A stretch of DNA of 64,000 nt from Lustribacter sp965277075 (GCA_965277075.1 OZ255707.1:2170001-2234000), one strand, 5' to 3'; shown: positions 9,067-17,162, counted from the first letter of the stretch. Notes: generated by a model not told the origin, from the sequence alone. Numbers and translations are program-made.

Positions 9067-10014
9067 CGCAACGGGACTGAACACGTCGGTCGCGGGGAAC
9101 GCTTTCGCGATCGTGCCGTATTTTGCGGCGGCGTCGATCACCGGCTGCAGCAGCAACGCGTCAAGGCGCTCGCCGTAGTAGGCGCGGATCATTTTGTTCG
9201 CGACTTCGGCCGGCATCTTCGACGCTTTGACCAAAATTTGCGCGCTCTGCGCGTGATTTGCGTTACCCCAGCGCGCGGCTTCGGCGAAGACGCCGACGAG
9301 TTTCTTCACGGCGTCAGGATGCTTGAGCGCCCACTCACTCGTCGTCGCCCAACCGGAAAACATGAATTCCGGTGCGACGTTTCGCTCGGCGGCCGAAATC
9401 GCGCGAACTTTGCCCGTGTCCAGAAAATTGGTGACGAACGGTTCGGAGACGGTCGCGCCGTCGACGGTGCCGTTGACGATCGCCGCGCCCATCGCGGGAA
9501 ACGGAATCTCGACGAATTTCACAGTCTTGCTATCGCCGCCGTTATTGTCGATCCAGGCCTGCGTCGGAATCTGTAAGATGTTCTTGATGCCGTTCGTCGC
9601 GAGCGTCTTGCCGCTGAAATCTTTTGCCGTTCGGATCGTCGACGCCGTCGGAACCATCAAGACATACGACGGATTCGCGCGCGTGTAGATCGTCGCCGGC
9701 GCGATGTACGTCAACGGCAAGCCGCGCGAATGTGCCGATGCCATCGTTACGCTGTCGGCGATGCCGAGATCGATCGCGCCGCCCGCGAGTGCGCTCGCGG
9801 ACGCGGGACCGCTTTGGAACGTTTGCACGTCGACGTTGAGCCCGGCTTTCGAAAACATGCCGACGTCTTGCGCGTAAAACACCTCGGCGGTGTTGTCGAT
9901 CGTGAGCGTTCCGATGCGCACCACCTCGTCGGCGCGTGCCGGGCGCGCCGGGAACAGCGTGACGGCACTCGCGGCGGCAGCCGACGAGAGAAACGTAGCC
10001 CGCCGACACGACAA
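9058..10014 (-). CDS. ABC transporter substrate-binding protein, NMT1/SsuA type
   Basis: A 318-aa NMT1-type solute-binding protein that apparently starts at TTG (10014). The start is followed by an Arg-containing export signal (SCRRATFLSSAAAASAVTLF) and a cleavage region near RPARADE. Core motifs are FYAQDVGMFSKAGLNVDV and KFVEIPFPAMGAAIVNGTVD. It is monocistronic and stands between the convergent sulfotransferase gene and a divergent secreted hydrolase. It is one of four paralogues in the window, and no permease or ATPase is adjacent. The ligand is unknown. Confidence 0.87.
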   Translation of the reverse strand: MSCRRATFLSSAAAASAVTLFPARPARADEVVRIGTLTIDNTAEVFYAQDVGMFSKAGLNVDVQTFQSGPASASALAGGAIDLGIADSVTMASAHSRGLPLTYIAPATIYTRANPSYVLMVPTASTIRTAKDFSGKTLATNGIKNILQIPTQAWIDNNGGDSKTVKFVEIPFPAMGAAIVNGTVDGATVSEPFVTNFLDTGKVRAISAAERNVAPEFMFSGWATTSEWALKHPDAVKKLVGVFAEAARWGNANHAQSAQILVKASKMPAEVANKMIRAYYGERLDALLLQPVIDAAAKYGTIAKAFPATDVFSPVALH

Positions 10015-10100
10015 ATCGTTCTCCTCAAAAACAGGCGATATGAGAGCGTACCGTGCAAGGCGCCGTAGCTTCTTCCTTCCGTTCGCCCCCGGAGGTGATC

Positions 10101-11114
10101 ATGTCATATGCGTGCTCGCTCGTATCCCGCCGCCGTCTCATCGCCGCCGTGGGCGTCGGCGTGGCGGCCGCTTCGGGCGTGGTCGCACGCGCGCAGACCA
10201 CGGCGCCTGCGGTTTGGAAAAAGACGTATAGCGCGACGAAAGGCAGCGTCGAACTTGCCGTCTACCGCAAGCGCCTGGGTGCGCCCAGCGCCGGTGAGGC
10301 GAAGCGGCCCGTGCTCTTGCTCGCACACGGTTCGTCCGTTTCCGCGTTACCGACGTTCGATCTGGTCGTCTCCGGAGCGGGCGAGTATTCGGTGATGGAT
10401 GTGTTTGCGCGGCTCGGCTACGACGTGTGGACGGTTGACTTCGAAAATTACGGGCGATCATCGCGAACCGACAGCAATTCCGATATCGCGAGCGGCGCGG
10501 ACGATCTCACGGCGACGAGCGATCTGATCGCGCGCGAAACCGGCGTCACGGTCGCGCACCTCTTCGGCGAGTCGTCGGGCGCGTTGCGTGCGGCACTCTT
10601 CGCCGCGCGCGCACCGCAACGCGCGGGACGCGTGGTCCTCGCCGCCTACACCTATACCGGCGAGGGTTCGCCGACGCTCGCGAATCGAGCGAAGGATGTC
10701 GCGTTCTATCAATCACATAACCGCCGCCCGCGCGATCAGTCGATGATCGAGAGCATCTTCACGCGCGATAAAGCCGGCACTTCGGATCCGCGCACGGCAG
10801 CTGCGATCGGCGCGGCCGAGTTGGGGTACGGTATGGAGGTGCCGACGGGTTCATATCTCGACATGGTCTCGAATCTTCCGATCGTCGATCCGGTGAAACT
10901 GCCCGGGCCGGTGATGATGATTCGCGGTGAGTACGACGGTATCGCCACGATGGACGACCTCGTTTCGTTCTACCGTAAATTGCCCAGCGGTGACAAGCAG
11001 TTCGTCGTCCTGCCGGACGTAGCGCACTCGTGCGTGTGGGCGAAAAACCGGCAACTTTTCTGGCACGCGATGCACGCGTTTCTCAGCGTTCCGTCCGCAT
11101 CAGCGGCCGCCTAA
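10101..11114 (+). CDS. Exported alpha/beta hydrolase
   Basis: A 337-aa alpha/beta-hydrolase-fold protein with a twin-arginine signal (SRRRLIAAVGVGVAAASG, residues ~7-24) ending near ARAQT. The nucleophile elbow GESSG is at ~156, the acid is probably in GEYDG (~276) and the histidine in DVAHSC (~313). The start is fixed by an unusually strong Shine-Dalgarno sequence, GGAGGTGATC, directly in front of ATG 10101, so the upstream in-frame ATG at 10053 is rejected. Substrate class (ester, lactone, haloalkane) cannot be read from the sequence. The divergent neighbour is a solute-binding protein and a DUF2256 gene follows after 15 bases. Confidence 0.85.
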   Translation: MSYACSLVSRRRLIAAVGVGVAAASGVVARAQTTAPAVWKKTYSATKGSVELAVYRKRLGAPSAGEAKRPVLLLAHGSSVSALPTFDLVVSGAGEYSVMDVFARLGYDVWTVDFENYGRSSRTDSNSDIASGADDLTATSDLIARETGVTVAHLFGESSGALRAALFAARAPQRAGRVVLAAYTYTGEGSPTLANRAKDVAFYQSHNRRPRDQSMIESIFTRDKAGTSDPRTAAAIGAAELGYGMEVPTGSYLDMVSNLPIVDPVKLPGPVMMIRGEYDGIATMDDLVSFYRKLPSGDKQFVVLPDVAHSCVWAKNRQLFWHAMHAFLSVPSASAAA

Positions 11115-11129
11115 GGTGGAGCGACCGCG

Positions 11130-11279
11130 ATGCGCGGAATCAAGAAAGTCGATCTCCCCGTGAAGGTCTGCGTCACGTGTGGACGGCCGTTCACGTGGCG
11201 CAAAAAGTGGGCGAAGACCTGGGCCGACGTCCGCTATTGCAGTACCGCGTGTCGCACCGCGCGCAATGCAAAAAGTTAG
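11130..11279 (+). CDS. DUF2256 family protein
   Basis: A 49-aa protein carrying the DUF2256 signature: an N-terminal basic KKVDLPVK, a zinc-ribbon-like pair of CxxC-type motifs (CVTCGRPFTWRKKW and YCSTACR), and the conserved aromatic core FTWRKKW..TW..V. The four cysteines at ~14, 17, 37 and 41 probably bind zinc. An AAGGTGGAG ribosome-binding site lies about nine bases before the ATG. The biochemical role of the family is unknown. In my recollection it often sits near photolyase/cryptochrome-type genes; a photolyase relative occurs here only 27 kb away. It is probably cotranscribed with the upstream hydrolase. Confidence 0.82.
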   Translation: MRGIKKVDLPVKVCVTCGRPFTWRKKWAKTWADVRYCSTACRTARNAKS

Positions 11280-11384
11280 CGCGAAACGCCGTCGACTTCG
11301 GGAATGCAAGCTGGGTCTTTGGATGTTCGCCGGCACGCGGTAGTGTGCCCCGGAAGTTGGCATCATATCGACGAAAAGAGCTTC

Positions 11385-11611
11385 ATGACCGCCGCAGAGC
11401 AACTTGTTATCTAGGTTGCGTTGTCGAGCGGATCAAAGCGTCCGACGCGATCGCCGGCTTTCAGAAAAAACTTGCCGATGCAAACGCGGTTCGGGTTGGA
11501 GTAATTAAGGGCGTCGCTTGTGTGATCGTTGAGGGGCATTCGCCGCATTCGCCGTATCCCCCAAATTCGCCGTATCGAGTTGTGATCTCATCTGTCGAGC
11601 CATTTATTTAG
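11385..11611 (+). pseudogene. Possible frameshifted small unknown gene
   Basis: An ATG opens a short frame (MTAAEQLVI, stop at 11412-11414). If the frame is shifted by one base there, it continues as a coherent ~66-residue stretch (VVERIKASDAIAGFQKKLAD, then VGVIKGVACVIVEG) to a TAG at 11609-11611. The stretch has protein-like composition but I recognise no family. Near its end a short motif, ATTCGCCG, recurs three times. The region is less GC-rich than its surroundings and adjoins other decayed genes, so a broken acquired gene is the most reasonable reading. Confidence 0.25.
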
Positions 11612-11687
11612 AGAGTTCCCGGGATCCCGTCCGCAAAAACTGCCGCGAGCGATTCGACCGGCCTGGCGCGAATCACGCCTCCACGTT

Positions 11688-11737
11688 TTTGAGCATTCGT
11701 ACCACGGTCAGGTTTGAGCATCCGTACCACGGTCAGG
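11688..11737. repeat. 25-bp tandem direct repeat (two copies)
   Basis: Two adjacent 25-bp units (11688-11712 and 11713-11737) read TTTGAGCAT(T/C)CGTACCACGG followed by TCAGG and differ at one base. They lie at the edge of a stretch of decayed genes and overlap the stop of the acetyltransferase remnant. Such tandem units occur at the ends of some insertion sequences (IS21-like elements have multiple terminal repeats), but no transposase is present, so the origin is open. Confidence 0.6.
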
Positions 11738-11866
11738 AAATCGCCGCCGGGCAACGGGACTTCCACGCTACCAACGGCGGTGTCGCGCCCATTTCGAAGC
11801 GGCGAAAACCCGCGGCGCGCGCGGCCTTCTCGCGCGCGTCAAGCAGCGAGCCAGATCCGGCGCAAA
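11733..11866 (-). pseudogene. GNAT acetyltransferase remnant (C-terminal piece)
   Basis: On the minus strand a ~40-residue frame contains GSGSLLDAREKAARAAGFRR followed by FEMGAT. This matches the acetyl-CoA-binding loop, helix and following strand typical of GNAT N-acetyltransferases (G.G..LL...E..AR..GF..). No start codon or N-terminal half is present. The piece stops at a TGA (11735-11733) inside the 25-bp repeat and the downstream sequence no longer resembles a GNAT. It is therefore a fragment, not a functional gene. Confidence 0.5.
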
Positions 11867-11953
11867 AGACCGGGCGCAGCCTTCAAGAGTTCGACATTTG
11901 AAAATCTGACATGCTCCGAAGTGAGTCGTTTCAGAGGCGCTCGAAGGGCGCGC

Positions 11954-12154
11954 TTACGCGGGTTGCGGCCCAAGAGCGTCGTCGCAATTTATGCCGGGAC
12001 GAGTACCGCGCGTTCAATTTCCGCGCCATGGAGATCGCGCTCCATTTGGCAGACTCAGTGCGAGTTGGTTCGCGGTGAGCCCGATAGGCGCCATGAAATC
12101 CTCGGCGAGAACTTCGCCGGGATGAACTGGGGCCAACGCCTTAGACATCTTCAT
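11954..12154 (-). pseudogene. higA: HigA-type antitoxin remnant
   Basis: From ATG 12154 (or 12148) the frame reads HPGEVLAEDFMAPIGLTANQ, the hallmark N-terminus of HigA/VapI helix-turn-helix antitoxins. It then loses similarity and hits TGA at 12016-12014. Immediately after this stop, in the same frame, RGTRPGINCDDAL echoes the conserved RG.R.IT.DTAL recognition-helix segment, followed by TAA at 11954. A full HigA is ~95-100 aa, so this copy has a degraded middle, a premature stop and no C-terminus. The preceding fragment is a HigB toxin tail, as expected for a higBA pair. Confidence 0.65.
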
Positions 12155-12160
12155 TCGCTC

Positions 12161-12248
12161 CTAATAGTAGTCGACGACTTCTACATCGTAGGCATCCCCG
12201 TTTTCCCGGCGGAGCAGAAACGCCATTGATGCGATTTTCAAGGTTTCG
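12161..12248 (-). pseudogene. higB: HigB-type toxin remnant (C-terminal tail)
   Basis: The last 28 codons before TAG at 12161 include RRENGDAYDVEVVDYY, which matches the conserved end of HigB/RelE-family mRNA interferases (..W.DGDA.DVEIVDYH). The upstream toxin body is missing: the frame runs directly into the C-terminal coding sequence of the membrane-protein gene that ends at 12249, so the toxin was truncated there. The HigA remnant starts six to twelve bases downstream with a GAGCG-like ribosome-binding site, preserving the toxin-first order of higBA operons. Confidence 0.6.
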
Positions 12249-12707
12249 TTATCGGCGTCGCGCGCTCGCCTCGCGTTCGCGATACGCAGCTTGAAAGCAA
12301 CGGCGATGGTATCGCGTTCCGTCGAGGCCTCGGACATCGGGGTTCGGTTCACCGCAGAAGGCGCACGCGACCGGAGCAACGTTCGACGAGTCGACGAACC
12401 GGCCGCCGGCCGAGCGTACCGCATTGAGCAATTCGGCAACTTCGGCGGCTGTATAGAGACGCTCGCCGCCCGCTACGTCGTCCGTCGGATCGCGTTGCAG
12501 AATCGCGATGGCGCCGACGATGCCGATCGCGACGATAATCGCAATCGAACCGTACTTGAAGTTGCGATCCATGTGCTTCGTGACGAAAATTTGAAAGACG
12601 AAGTACGCGATGATCGCCAAGCCGCCGAAGGCGCCTCCGTAGCGGACGATCGGCGACCAATCATACGGTGTTACCGGCCTGTCATGCACGATACACGATT
12701 CCCACAA
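12249..12707 (-). CDS. Two-helix membrane protein with CxxC...HxxC motif
   Basis: A 152-aa protein of unknown function. Two hydrophobic helices are visible: FGGLAIIAYFVFQIFV around residue 35 and GSIAIIVAIGIVGAIAIL around residue 60. They are followed by a soluble tail with a helical segment (AAEVAELLNAVRSAGG) and a zinc-finger-like cysteine/histidine cluster, CAFCGEP...YHRRCF. A TTG start at 12707 is the longest option; GTG 12689 is equally possible. It is the last gene of the minus-strand group containing the two coiled-coil paralogues and the acyl-CoA ligase. I do not recognise a named family. Confidence 0.65.
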   Translation of the reverse strand: MWESCIVHDRPVTPYDWSPIVRYGGAFGGLAIIAYFVFQIFVTKHMDRNFKYGSIAIIVAIGIVGAIAILQRDPTDDVAGGERLYTAAEVAELLNAVRSAGGRFVDSSNVAPVACAFCGEPNPDVRGLDGTRYHRRCFQAAYREREASARRR

Positions 12708-12725
12708 TGAACGCGAGGTCGAGCA

Positions 12726-13409
12726 TTACAACGGCTCGTCGGGAAATTGCGACGGGGCGCCGTTGCCGGTGCCGCCCTCGGGAGTCGCGCTCGGCTTCGT
12801 ACTCGTTCGCTCACTCGCGCCGCCGTCGCTGACGATCTCGCCGAGTTCGTCGTCGGTAACGAGCGACTTCATCTGGAGATAGGCGCGGTTAAGCAGCGGA
12901 TCGCGTTTGAGTGCGATGTCGAGACCGCCCGGGATCGACAGCTCGCGTTCGAGGGCGGCGCCTTGCCGGTCGAGACGCTCCCGCAACTGGCGTTCGAGCG
13001 CTGCGAGCTGGTTGTGCTTTTTCGCGAGAACCGCCTGCGCTTCGGCGAAATCTTTCGCGGCTTTCGCGGCGTGTTTGTAGATTCGCTCGGACCCGTGGAA
13101 TTCGCCGACTTTCTCGAGCGGCGCCGGCGGCTGCAGCCACGTCTTCCCGACGCGATGCGGGAGGATCGCCGCGTACGCTCGTGCGGCTCGCATGGCCGTC
13201 TCATAGCGTGTCCGCGTGACCGACTGTAGGTTTTTGATCTCGACCGTCAGCTTGTCGCGTTCGCGCGACGCGATGTCGATCAGCTGCTCGACCGATCCCG
13301 TGGTGAGAGAGCGAACAAATCGCGCCTTGGCAAATTCGAACTGCCCGAGGGCGAGAGCCCGTTCGAAATCCGGATGACCCGGCAGCAGTTCGTCATCGTC
13401 GCTGCTCAC
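12726..13409 (-). CDS. Unknown helical protein, paralogue of the adjacent upstream gene
   Basis: A 227-aa protein, predicted largely alpha-helical and charged (QLIDIASRERDKLTVEIKNL; AALERQLRERLDRQGAALER), with an acidic start and a Ser/Thr/Gly/Pro-rich disordered tail. It has no signal peptide or membrane helix. It resembles the product of 13406-14002 along its whole length: both contain an AxKAAxDFxE segment, a heptad-like helix, and LKRDPLL/FKRDPLL followed by A...MKS. The ATG start overlaps the stop of that gene by four bases (ATGA). No function is known to me. Confidence 0.7.
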   Translation of the reverse strand: MSSDDDELLPGHPDFERALALGQFEFAKARFVRSLTTGSVEQLIDIASRERDKLTVEIKNLQSVTRTRYETAMRAARAYAAILPHRVGKTWLQPPAPLEKVGEFHGSERIYKHAAKAAKDFAEAQAVLAKKHNQLAALERQLRERLDRQGAALERELSIPGGLDIALKRDPLLNRAYLQMKSLVTDDELGEIVSDGGASERTSTKPSATPEGGTGNGAPSQFPDEPL

Positions 13410-14002
13410 GAAGCCGCACTCTCCGGCGCCGGGTTGCGTGCCGCAAGGGCATCGCGCTTCGCGACGGCCGACTTCATGCGTGCGTGTGCTTGACCTAGCA
13501 GCGGATCGCGTTTGAACGCGTTCATGAGGCCGTCAGGCGTTTCCAAGAAGCGGATCAGATCGTTGTGGTGCTCTGCGAGCACGGTGCGCATCTCGATATC
13601 GATCGCTTCGAGACTGTCACGCCGCTTACGCAAGATCTCGTTGACTTCATTGAAATCTTCAGCAGCTTTCACCGCTGATCGGAACAGCTTGTCCACGCCG
13701 TCGTTCCCGACCCGGTCGCCGGCGTTCGGCGGTAACAGCGACGTCGCGGTGACGCGCGTCGGAGCGCGCAGCGCGTAGGCTTTCACGGCGGCCGTCCGGC
13801 TTTCGGCGCGCGACACCACGAGAAGCCGTAAGTTCTCGACCTCGACGATCAGCTTCTCGCGACGTTTCGCGACGCTTCCCACGACTTTCGCTTCGGCATC
13901 GGCGCGCAGGGTGTGCACGTAGCGGTCGCGCGAGAGCTCGTAGTTGCGCGTCGCGACCTCCGCTTCCATCACCGCTTGACTCAACGTGTCAGGCTCCGCC
14001 AC
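13406..14002 (-). CDS. Unknown helical protein, first of a tandem paralogous pair
   Basis: A 198-aa helix-rich protein with GTG start at 14002, overlapping the 3' end of the acyl-CoA ligase gene by 14 bases. Key segments shared with the next gene are KAAEDFNEVNEILRKRRDSL, a long amphipathic helix, and NAFKRDPLLGQAHARMKSAV. It lacks the C-terminal disordered tail of its neighbour. The duplication within one operon, with both copies retained, suggests that they act as a heteromeric pair (inference). No recognised domain, signal or membrane segment is seen. Confidence 0.7.
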   Translation of the reverse strand: MAEPDTLSQAVMEAEVATRNYELSRDRYVHTLRADAEAKVVGSVAKRREKLIVEVENLRLLVVSRAESRTAAVKAYALRAPTRVTATSLLPPNAGDRVGNDGVDKLFRSAVKAAEDFNEVNEILRKRRDSLEAIDIEMRTVLAEHHNDLIRFLETPDGLMNAFKRDPLLGQAHARMKSAVAKRDALAARNPAPESAAS

Positions 14003-15473
14003 GCATGCCTCCGATCAGCCGTTGTTTCTCGACTTTCCCCATCGCGTTCCGCGGCAGCGCTTCGACGACGTGCACTTCTTTGGGAATCTTGAAGCTCGCG
14101 AGCCGTTCGCGCAGGTTCAGTAGGAACGCAGCGCTGCTGAAACTTGGATCCGCCTCGACGAACGCGACCGGAATCTCGCCGCGCGCCGCGTCGGGCATCG
14201 CGACGAGCGCAACGTCGCGCACTCCGGCCTGCAACCGCATCTCGGCTTCGACTTCGAGCGGGTAGATGTTGAAACCGCCGCTGATGATCAGCTCTTTGAG
14301 GCGCCCCATCACGACATACACGCCGGATTGCGCATCGTAACGAAAGAGATCGCCCGAACGGAACCAGCGCCGTCCGTCGAGCACGATGAACGAGTCGACG
14401 GTCGCGTCCGGACGGTTCCAGTAGCCGGCGCACACATTCGGGCCGGAAACGAGCAATTCACCGACGTCACCGTCGGCGACGCGGTCCGTCGTTCCGGGAG
14501 CGACGATCGTTACGACGCTGTCATCGGACATCGGGACGCCGACGCTGCCGACGACGCGCGGTCCGTCGTAGCGGTTGCCGAGCGGAAAACCGAATTCGGT
14601 CGAGCCGTAGCGCTCGAGAATCGACGCGCCGAACCTTTCTTCGAACGCGCGATGGACGTCGGCCGGCAGCGCGGCAGATCCCGAAACGAAGAGCCGCACG
14701 CCGGTGAAGGTCTGGCCGGCCAGCTTCTCGATCAACCGCACGTACATCGTCGGCACGCCGAAAAACATCGTGACGCCGCCTGAACGCAACAGCGTGCCGA
14801 CGTCGTTCGCTTCGAAGCGTTCGCGTAGAATCGCGTGCGCGCCGCTCGCGAGCGTCCCGTTGAGCCCGGCGCCCAAACCGTGCACGTGAAAGAGCGGCAG
14901 CGTCAACAGCAGCGTATCGTCCGGCGTCCAGCGCCACGCGGCGCCGATCTGCCGCGCGATCGCGCTCAGGTTGCCGTGGCTAATCATGGCCCCTTTGGCG
15001 CGACCCGTCGTGCCGCTCGTGTAGATGATGATCGCGACGTCGTCGGGCGCGACGACGATCGGTGGATCATCGTCGTTTGCGGCGTCGAGCGCCCACGCCT
15101 CGACGTCGGCCGCGTCGACGAACGGCATGTCGACCGGAACGAACGGGCGCGTCTGCGCGGAACCGACGACAAGCCGCGGCTCGGCGTCGCTGAGAATGTT
15201 GCCGAGATCGGTCGCACGATACAACACGTTGGTCGGTACGGCGATCGCTCCCAGACGCAGAACGGCGAGATACGCGAGAACGAAGCCCAAGCGATTCTCG
15301 CTATAGATCGCAACGCGTTCGCCGCGACGTACCCCGCGTGATGCGAGAGCGTGGGCGACGCGTCCCGCCTGTTGCCACAGGTCAACGTAGCGAAGCTCGT
15401 CGAGTGCGAGCGACGATCCACGCGCCAGCGCAGCATCTCGAACGACCTCGATAAACGGCGCGCGCTCGGGCAT
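13989..15473 (-). CDS. Acyl-CoA synthetase, malonyl-CoA ligase (MatB)-like
   Basis: A ~494-aa adenylate-forming enzyme that activates a carboxylic acid with ATP and CoA. Motifs in order are the AMP/phosphate loop YTSGTTGRAKGAM, HVHGLGAGLNGTL, MFFGVPTMYVRLI, the A5-like LERYGSTEFGFPLGNRYDGP, RSGDL, and the C-terminal lysine motif PRNAMGKVEKQ. The ALPADVH...LERYG.TE...NRYDGPRVVGSVG context resembles MatB more than fatty-acyl ligases. ATG 15473 (MPERAPFIEVVRD) is preferred; the longer frame up to 15587 runs into the divergent esterase. It leads an operon with two unknown paralogues. Confidence 0.82.
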   Translation of the reverse strand: MPERAPFIEVVRDAALARGSSLALDELRYVDLWQQAGRVAHALASRGVRRGERVAIYSENRLGFVLAYLAVLRLGAIAVPTNVLYRATDLGNILSDAEPRLVVGSAQTRPFVPVDMPFVDAADVEAWALDAANDDDPPIVVAPDDVAIIIYTSGTTGRAKGAMISHGNLSAIARQIGAAWRWTPDDTLLLTLPLFHVHGLGAGLNGTLASGAHAILRERFEANDVGTLLRSGGVTMFFGVPTMYVRLIEKLAGQTFTGVRLFVSGSAALPADVHRAFEERFGASILERYGSTEFGFPLGNRYDGPRVVGSVGVPMSDDSVVTIVAPGTTDRVADGDVGELLVSGPNVCAGYWNRPDATVDSFIVLDGRRWFRSGDLFRYDAQSGVYVVMGRLKELIISGGFNIYPLEVEAEMRLQAGVRDVALVAMPDAARGEIPVAFVEADPSFSSAAFLLNLRERLASFKIPKEVHVVEALPRNAMGKVEKQRLIGGMRGGA

Positions 15474-15562
15474 CCGTTCAATTTTGAGCGCACGCCCGGT
15501 GACGCCTCCCGGGGCACGAACGCAAGCGGGTTTCGGTGCGTCGGAGATGCAACGCAGATCAC

Positions 15563-16468
15563 ATGCGCGACGACTATGCACGAGCAATTGCGGCGATGGG
15601 AACGGCGATCACGCCGGAGCTCGTCAGTGCGACCCAAGAGCTCTACGCCCCGAATCATTCCCGCGCGCTGCCGCCCGGCGTGACGGTAACACGGGATCAG
15701 CCCTACGGAGCCGACGAGCGCAACCGGCTCAACGTTTTCGCGACCGAGGCGACCGGACCGCGCCCGGTCGTGATCTACGTGCACGGCGGGGGCTTCGTTC
15801 GCGGCGATAACGTCCTACCGGGAACGCCGTACTATGACAACATCGGCCTCTGGTCGGCGTGCAACAGCTTCGTCGGGGTCACGATGCGGTATCGCCTTGC
15901 GCCGGCGAACCGCTATCCCGCCGGCGCGGAAGACGTCGGTGCGGCGATCGGCTGGGTTCGCGACAACATCGGCCGGTTCGGCGGCAACTCGGAAGCGATC
16001 GTGTTGGTCGGTCAATCGGCGGGCGCAGCGCACGCCGTGATGTACGCTGCCCGACCCGATCTCTACGTCCGGGGCGGGATCGGGGTCGCCGGGATCGTGT
16101 TGCTTTCCGGCGTCTATGATTTCACGACGTACCCGCCCTCGGACGGCACGCGCGCGTACATTGGCGACGATGTTACAGCAACGGCCGCTGCGTCCGCGAT
16201 CGACGGACTCATGGCCTCGCGCGCGCCCCTGCTGTTCGCCGCCGCAGAATTCGATCCACCAGAATTTCAGGCGCAAGCGATGCAGCTCGCCGACGCGCTG
16301 TTCGCGCGCGACAGCCACTTCCCGAACATCTTGTACTTGCCGCGTCACAATCACATCTCGCAAGTCGTGCACCTCAATGCGCAGCATACCGGCGATCCGC
16401 TGTTGTCGCTTCGACTTGCGGAATTCGTCCAGAGCGTAACAAACGTAACGGCTCCGGCGATTGGATAG
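15563..16468 (+). CDS. Alpha/beta hydrolase (carboxylesterase/kynurenine formamidase-like)
   Basis: A 301-aa cytoplasmic esterase of the HSL/BD-FAE type. The oxyanion-hole motif HGGGFVRGD is at ~74, the nucleophile elbow GQSAG at ~150, the acid probably in AEFDPPEF and the histidine in LPRHNHISQ. ATG 15563 (MRDDYARAIAAMG) is preferred over an in-frame GTG at 15536. The gene is divergent from the acyl-CoA ligase and converges on ureD, overlapping its 3' coding end by 95 bases. The substrate is unknown. Confidence 0.8.
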   Translation: MRDDYARAIAAMGTAITPELVSATQELYAPNHSRALPPGVTVTRDQPYGADERNRLNVFATEATGPRPVVIYVHGGGFVRGDNVLPGTPYYDNIGLWSACNSFVGVTMRYRLAPANRYPAGAEDVGAAIGWVRDNIGRFGGNSEAIVLVGQSAGAAHAVMYAARPDLYVRGGIGVAGIVLLSGVYDFTTYPPSDGTRAYIGDDVTATAAASAIDGLMASRAPLLFAAAEFDPPEFQAQAMQLADALFARDSHFPNILYLPRHNHISQVVHLNAQHTGDPLLSLRLAEFVQSVTNVTAPAIG

Positions 16469-17162
16469 ATGTAACGAGGTCGTCGACGAGGCGCTGCAGG
16501 GACCAGACGCGCGGGCTCACCGCACGGACGACGAGCGCCGCGCCGGTCGCGCCCAAACCGGCGCGCACAGCGGCTTCCGCGATCACGCGTTCGAGGGCGA
16601 GGCTCATCGCGGCCCGCCGAAGCTCATCGTCACAGACCACGATCACCGTCGCGACGGCGCCCGAATCGGACCGCAGGTTGCACGCGTCGCGCAGGACGAG
16701 ACGTCCGTCGATCCGCGCCGTCGTCCGCATGCGCGCGACCGCACCGCTGCCGGCGACGACGACGTCAGCGACGATCGCGATTGCCCCCGCTGCCGCATCG
16801 ACCGTCGCCTCGGCGTCGTGCTGCGCGTTGACATCGAGCATCAGCGGTTCGCTGCGAAAGACGAGCGACGCGTCCCGCGCGATGCGTAACGTCGTTCGCG
16901 TCGTCGATGCCGCGCTGCCCGCATACACCGGCAGCGCCATTTGGCCGGCGACGACGAGCGCCGCCTCCGGATCGACGTCGACGGCCGTCGTAAATGCGTC
17001 GCCGCCGAGGATGCCGGCGCCCAGATGCGCGACGACGACGTGCGACGCGGCCCCGTTACGGCGCGCGCGGCTCACGCGCGCAAGCCCGTCGTAGCGGACG
17101 TGCGGGATGCACGAACGTCCTTCACGCATCGCGCAGGTGAGCGCGATGCTGCCGGTCGTCAT
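16374..17162 (-). CDS. ureD: Urease accessory protein UreD/UreH
   Basis: A 262-aa UreD, the scaffold that binds apo-urease with UreF and UreG during nickel and CO2 loading. Recognisable features are the HLGAGILGGDAF loop, the AALVVAGQMALPVYAG strand and LVFRSEPLMLD. ATG 17162 overlaps the ureG stop by four bases. It is the last gene of ureABCEFGD, an order in which ureD follows ureG. The 3' end overlaps the convergent esterase gene by 95 bases, which is unusually long. The C-terminus (after ~residue 230) is poorly conserved in the family, so the overlap could reflect extension by stop-codon loss. Confidence 0.85.
   Translation of the reverse strand: MTTGSIALTCAMREGRSCIPHVRYDGLARVSRARRNGAASHVVVAHLGAGILGGDAFTTAVDVDPEAALVVAGQMALPVYAGSAASTTRTTLRIARDASLVFRSEPLMLDVNAQHDAEATVDAAAGAIAIVADVVVAGSGAVARMRTTARIDGRLVLRDACNLRSDSGAVATVIVVCDDELRRAAMSLALERVIAEAAVRAGLGATGAALVVRAVSPRVWSLQRLVDDLVTSIQSPEPLRLLRSGRIPQVEATTADRRYAAH

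Noticed and set aside
10053..10100. Longer start for the alpha/beta hydrolase at ATG 10053
   Set aside because: It would place 16 residues before the Tat signal, and the excellent GGAGGTGATC site directly precedes ATG 10101.
11030..11611. 193-codon ORF across the hydrolase end, DUF2256 gene and spacer
   Set aside because: It is out of frame with both supported genes; only its last ~66 codons look protein-like and are reported separately as a possible remnant.
11688..11737. CRISPR repeat or attachment site
   Set aside because: There are only two directly abutting copies without spacers, no cas gene and no integrase.
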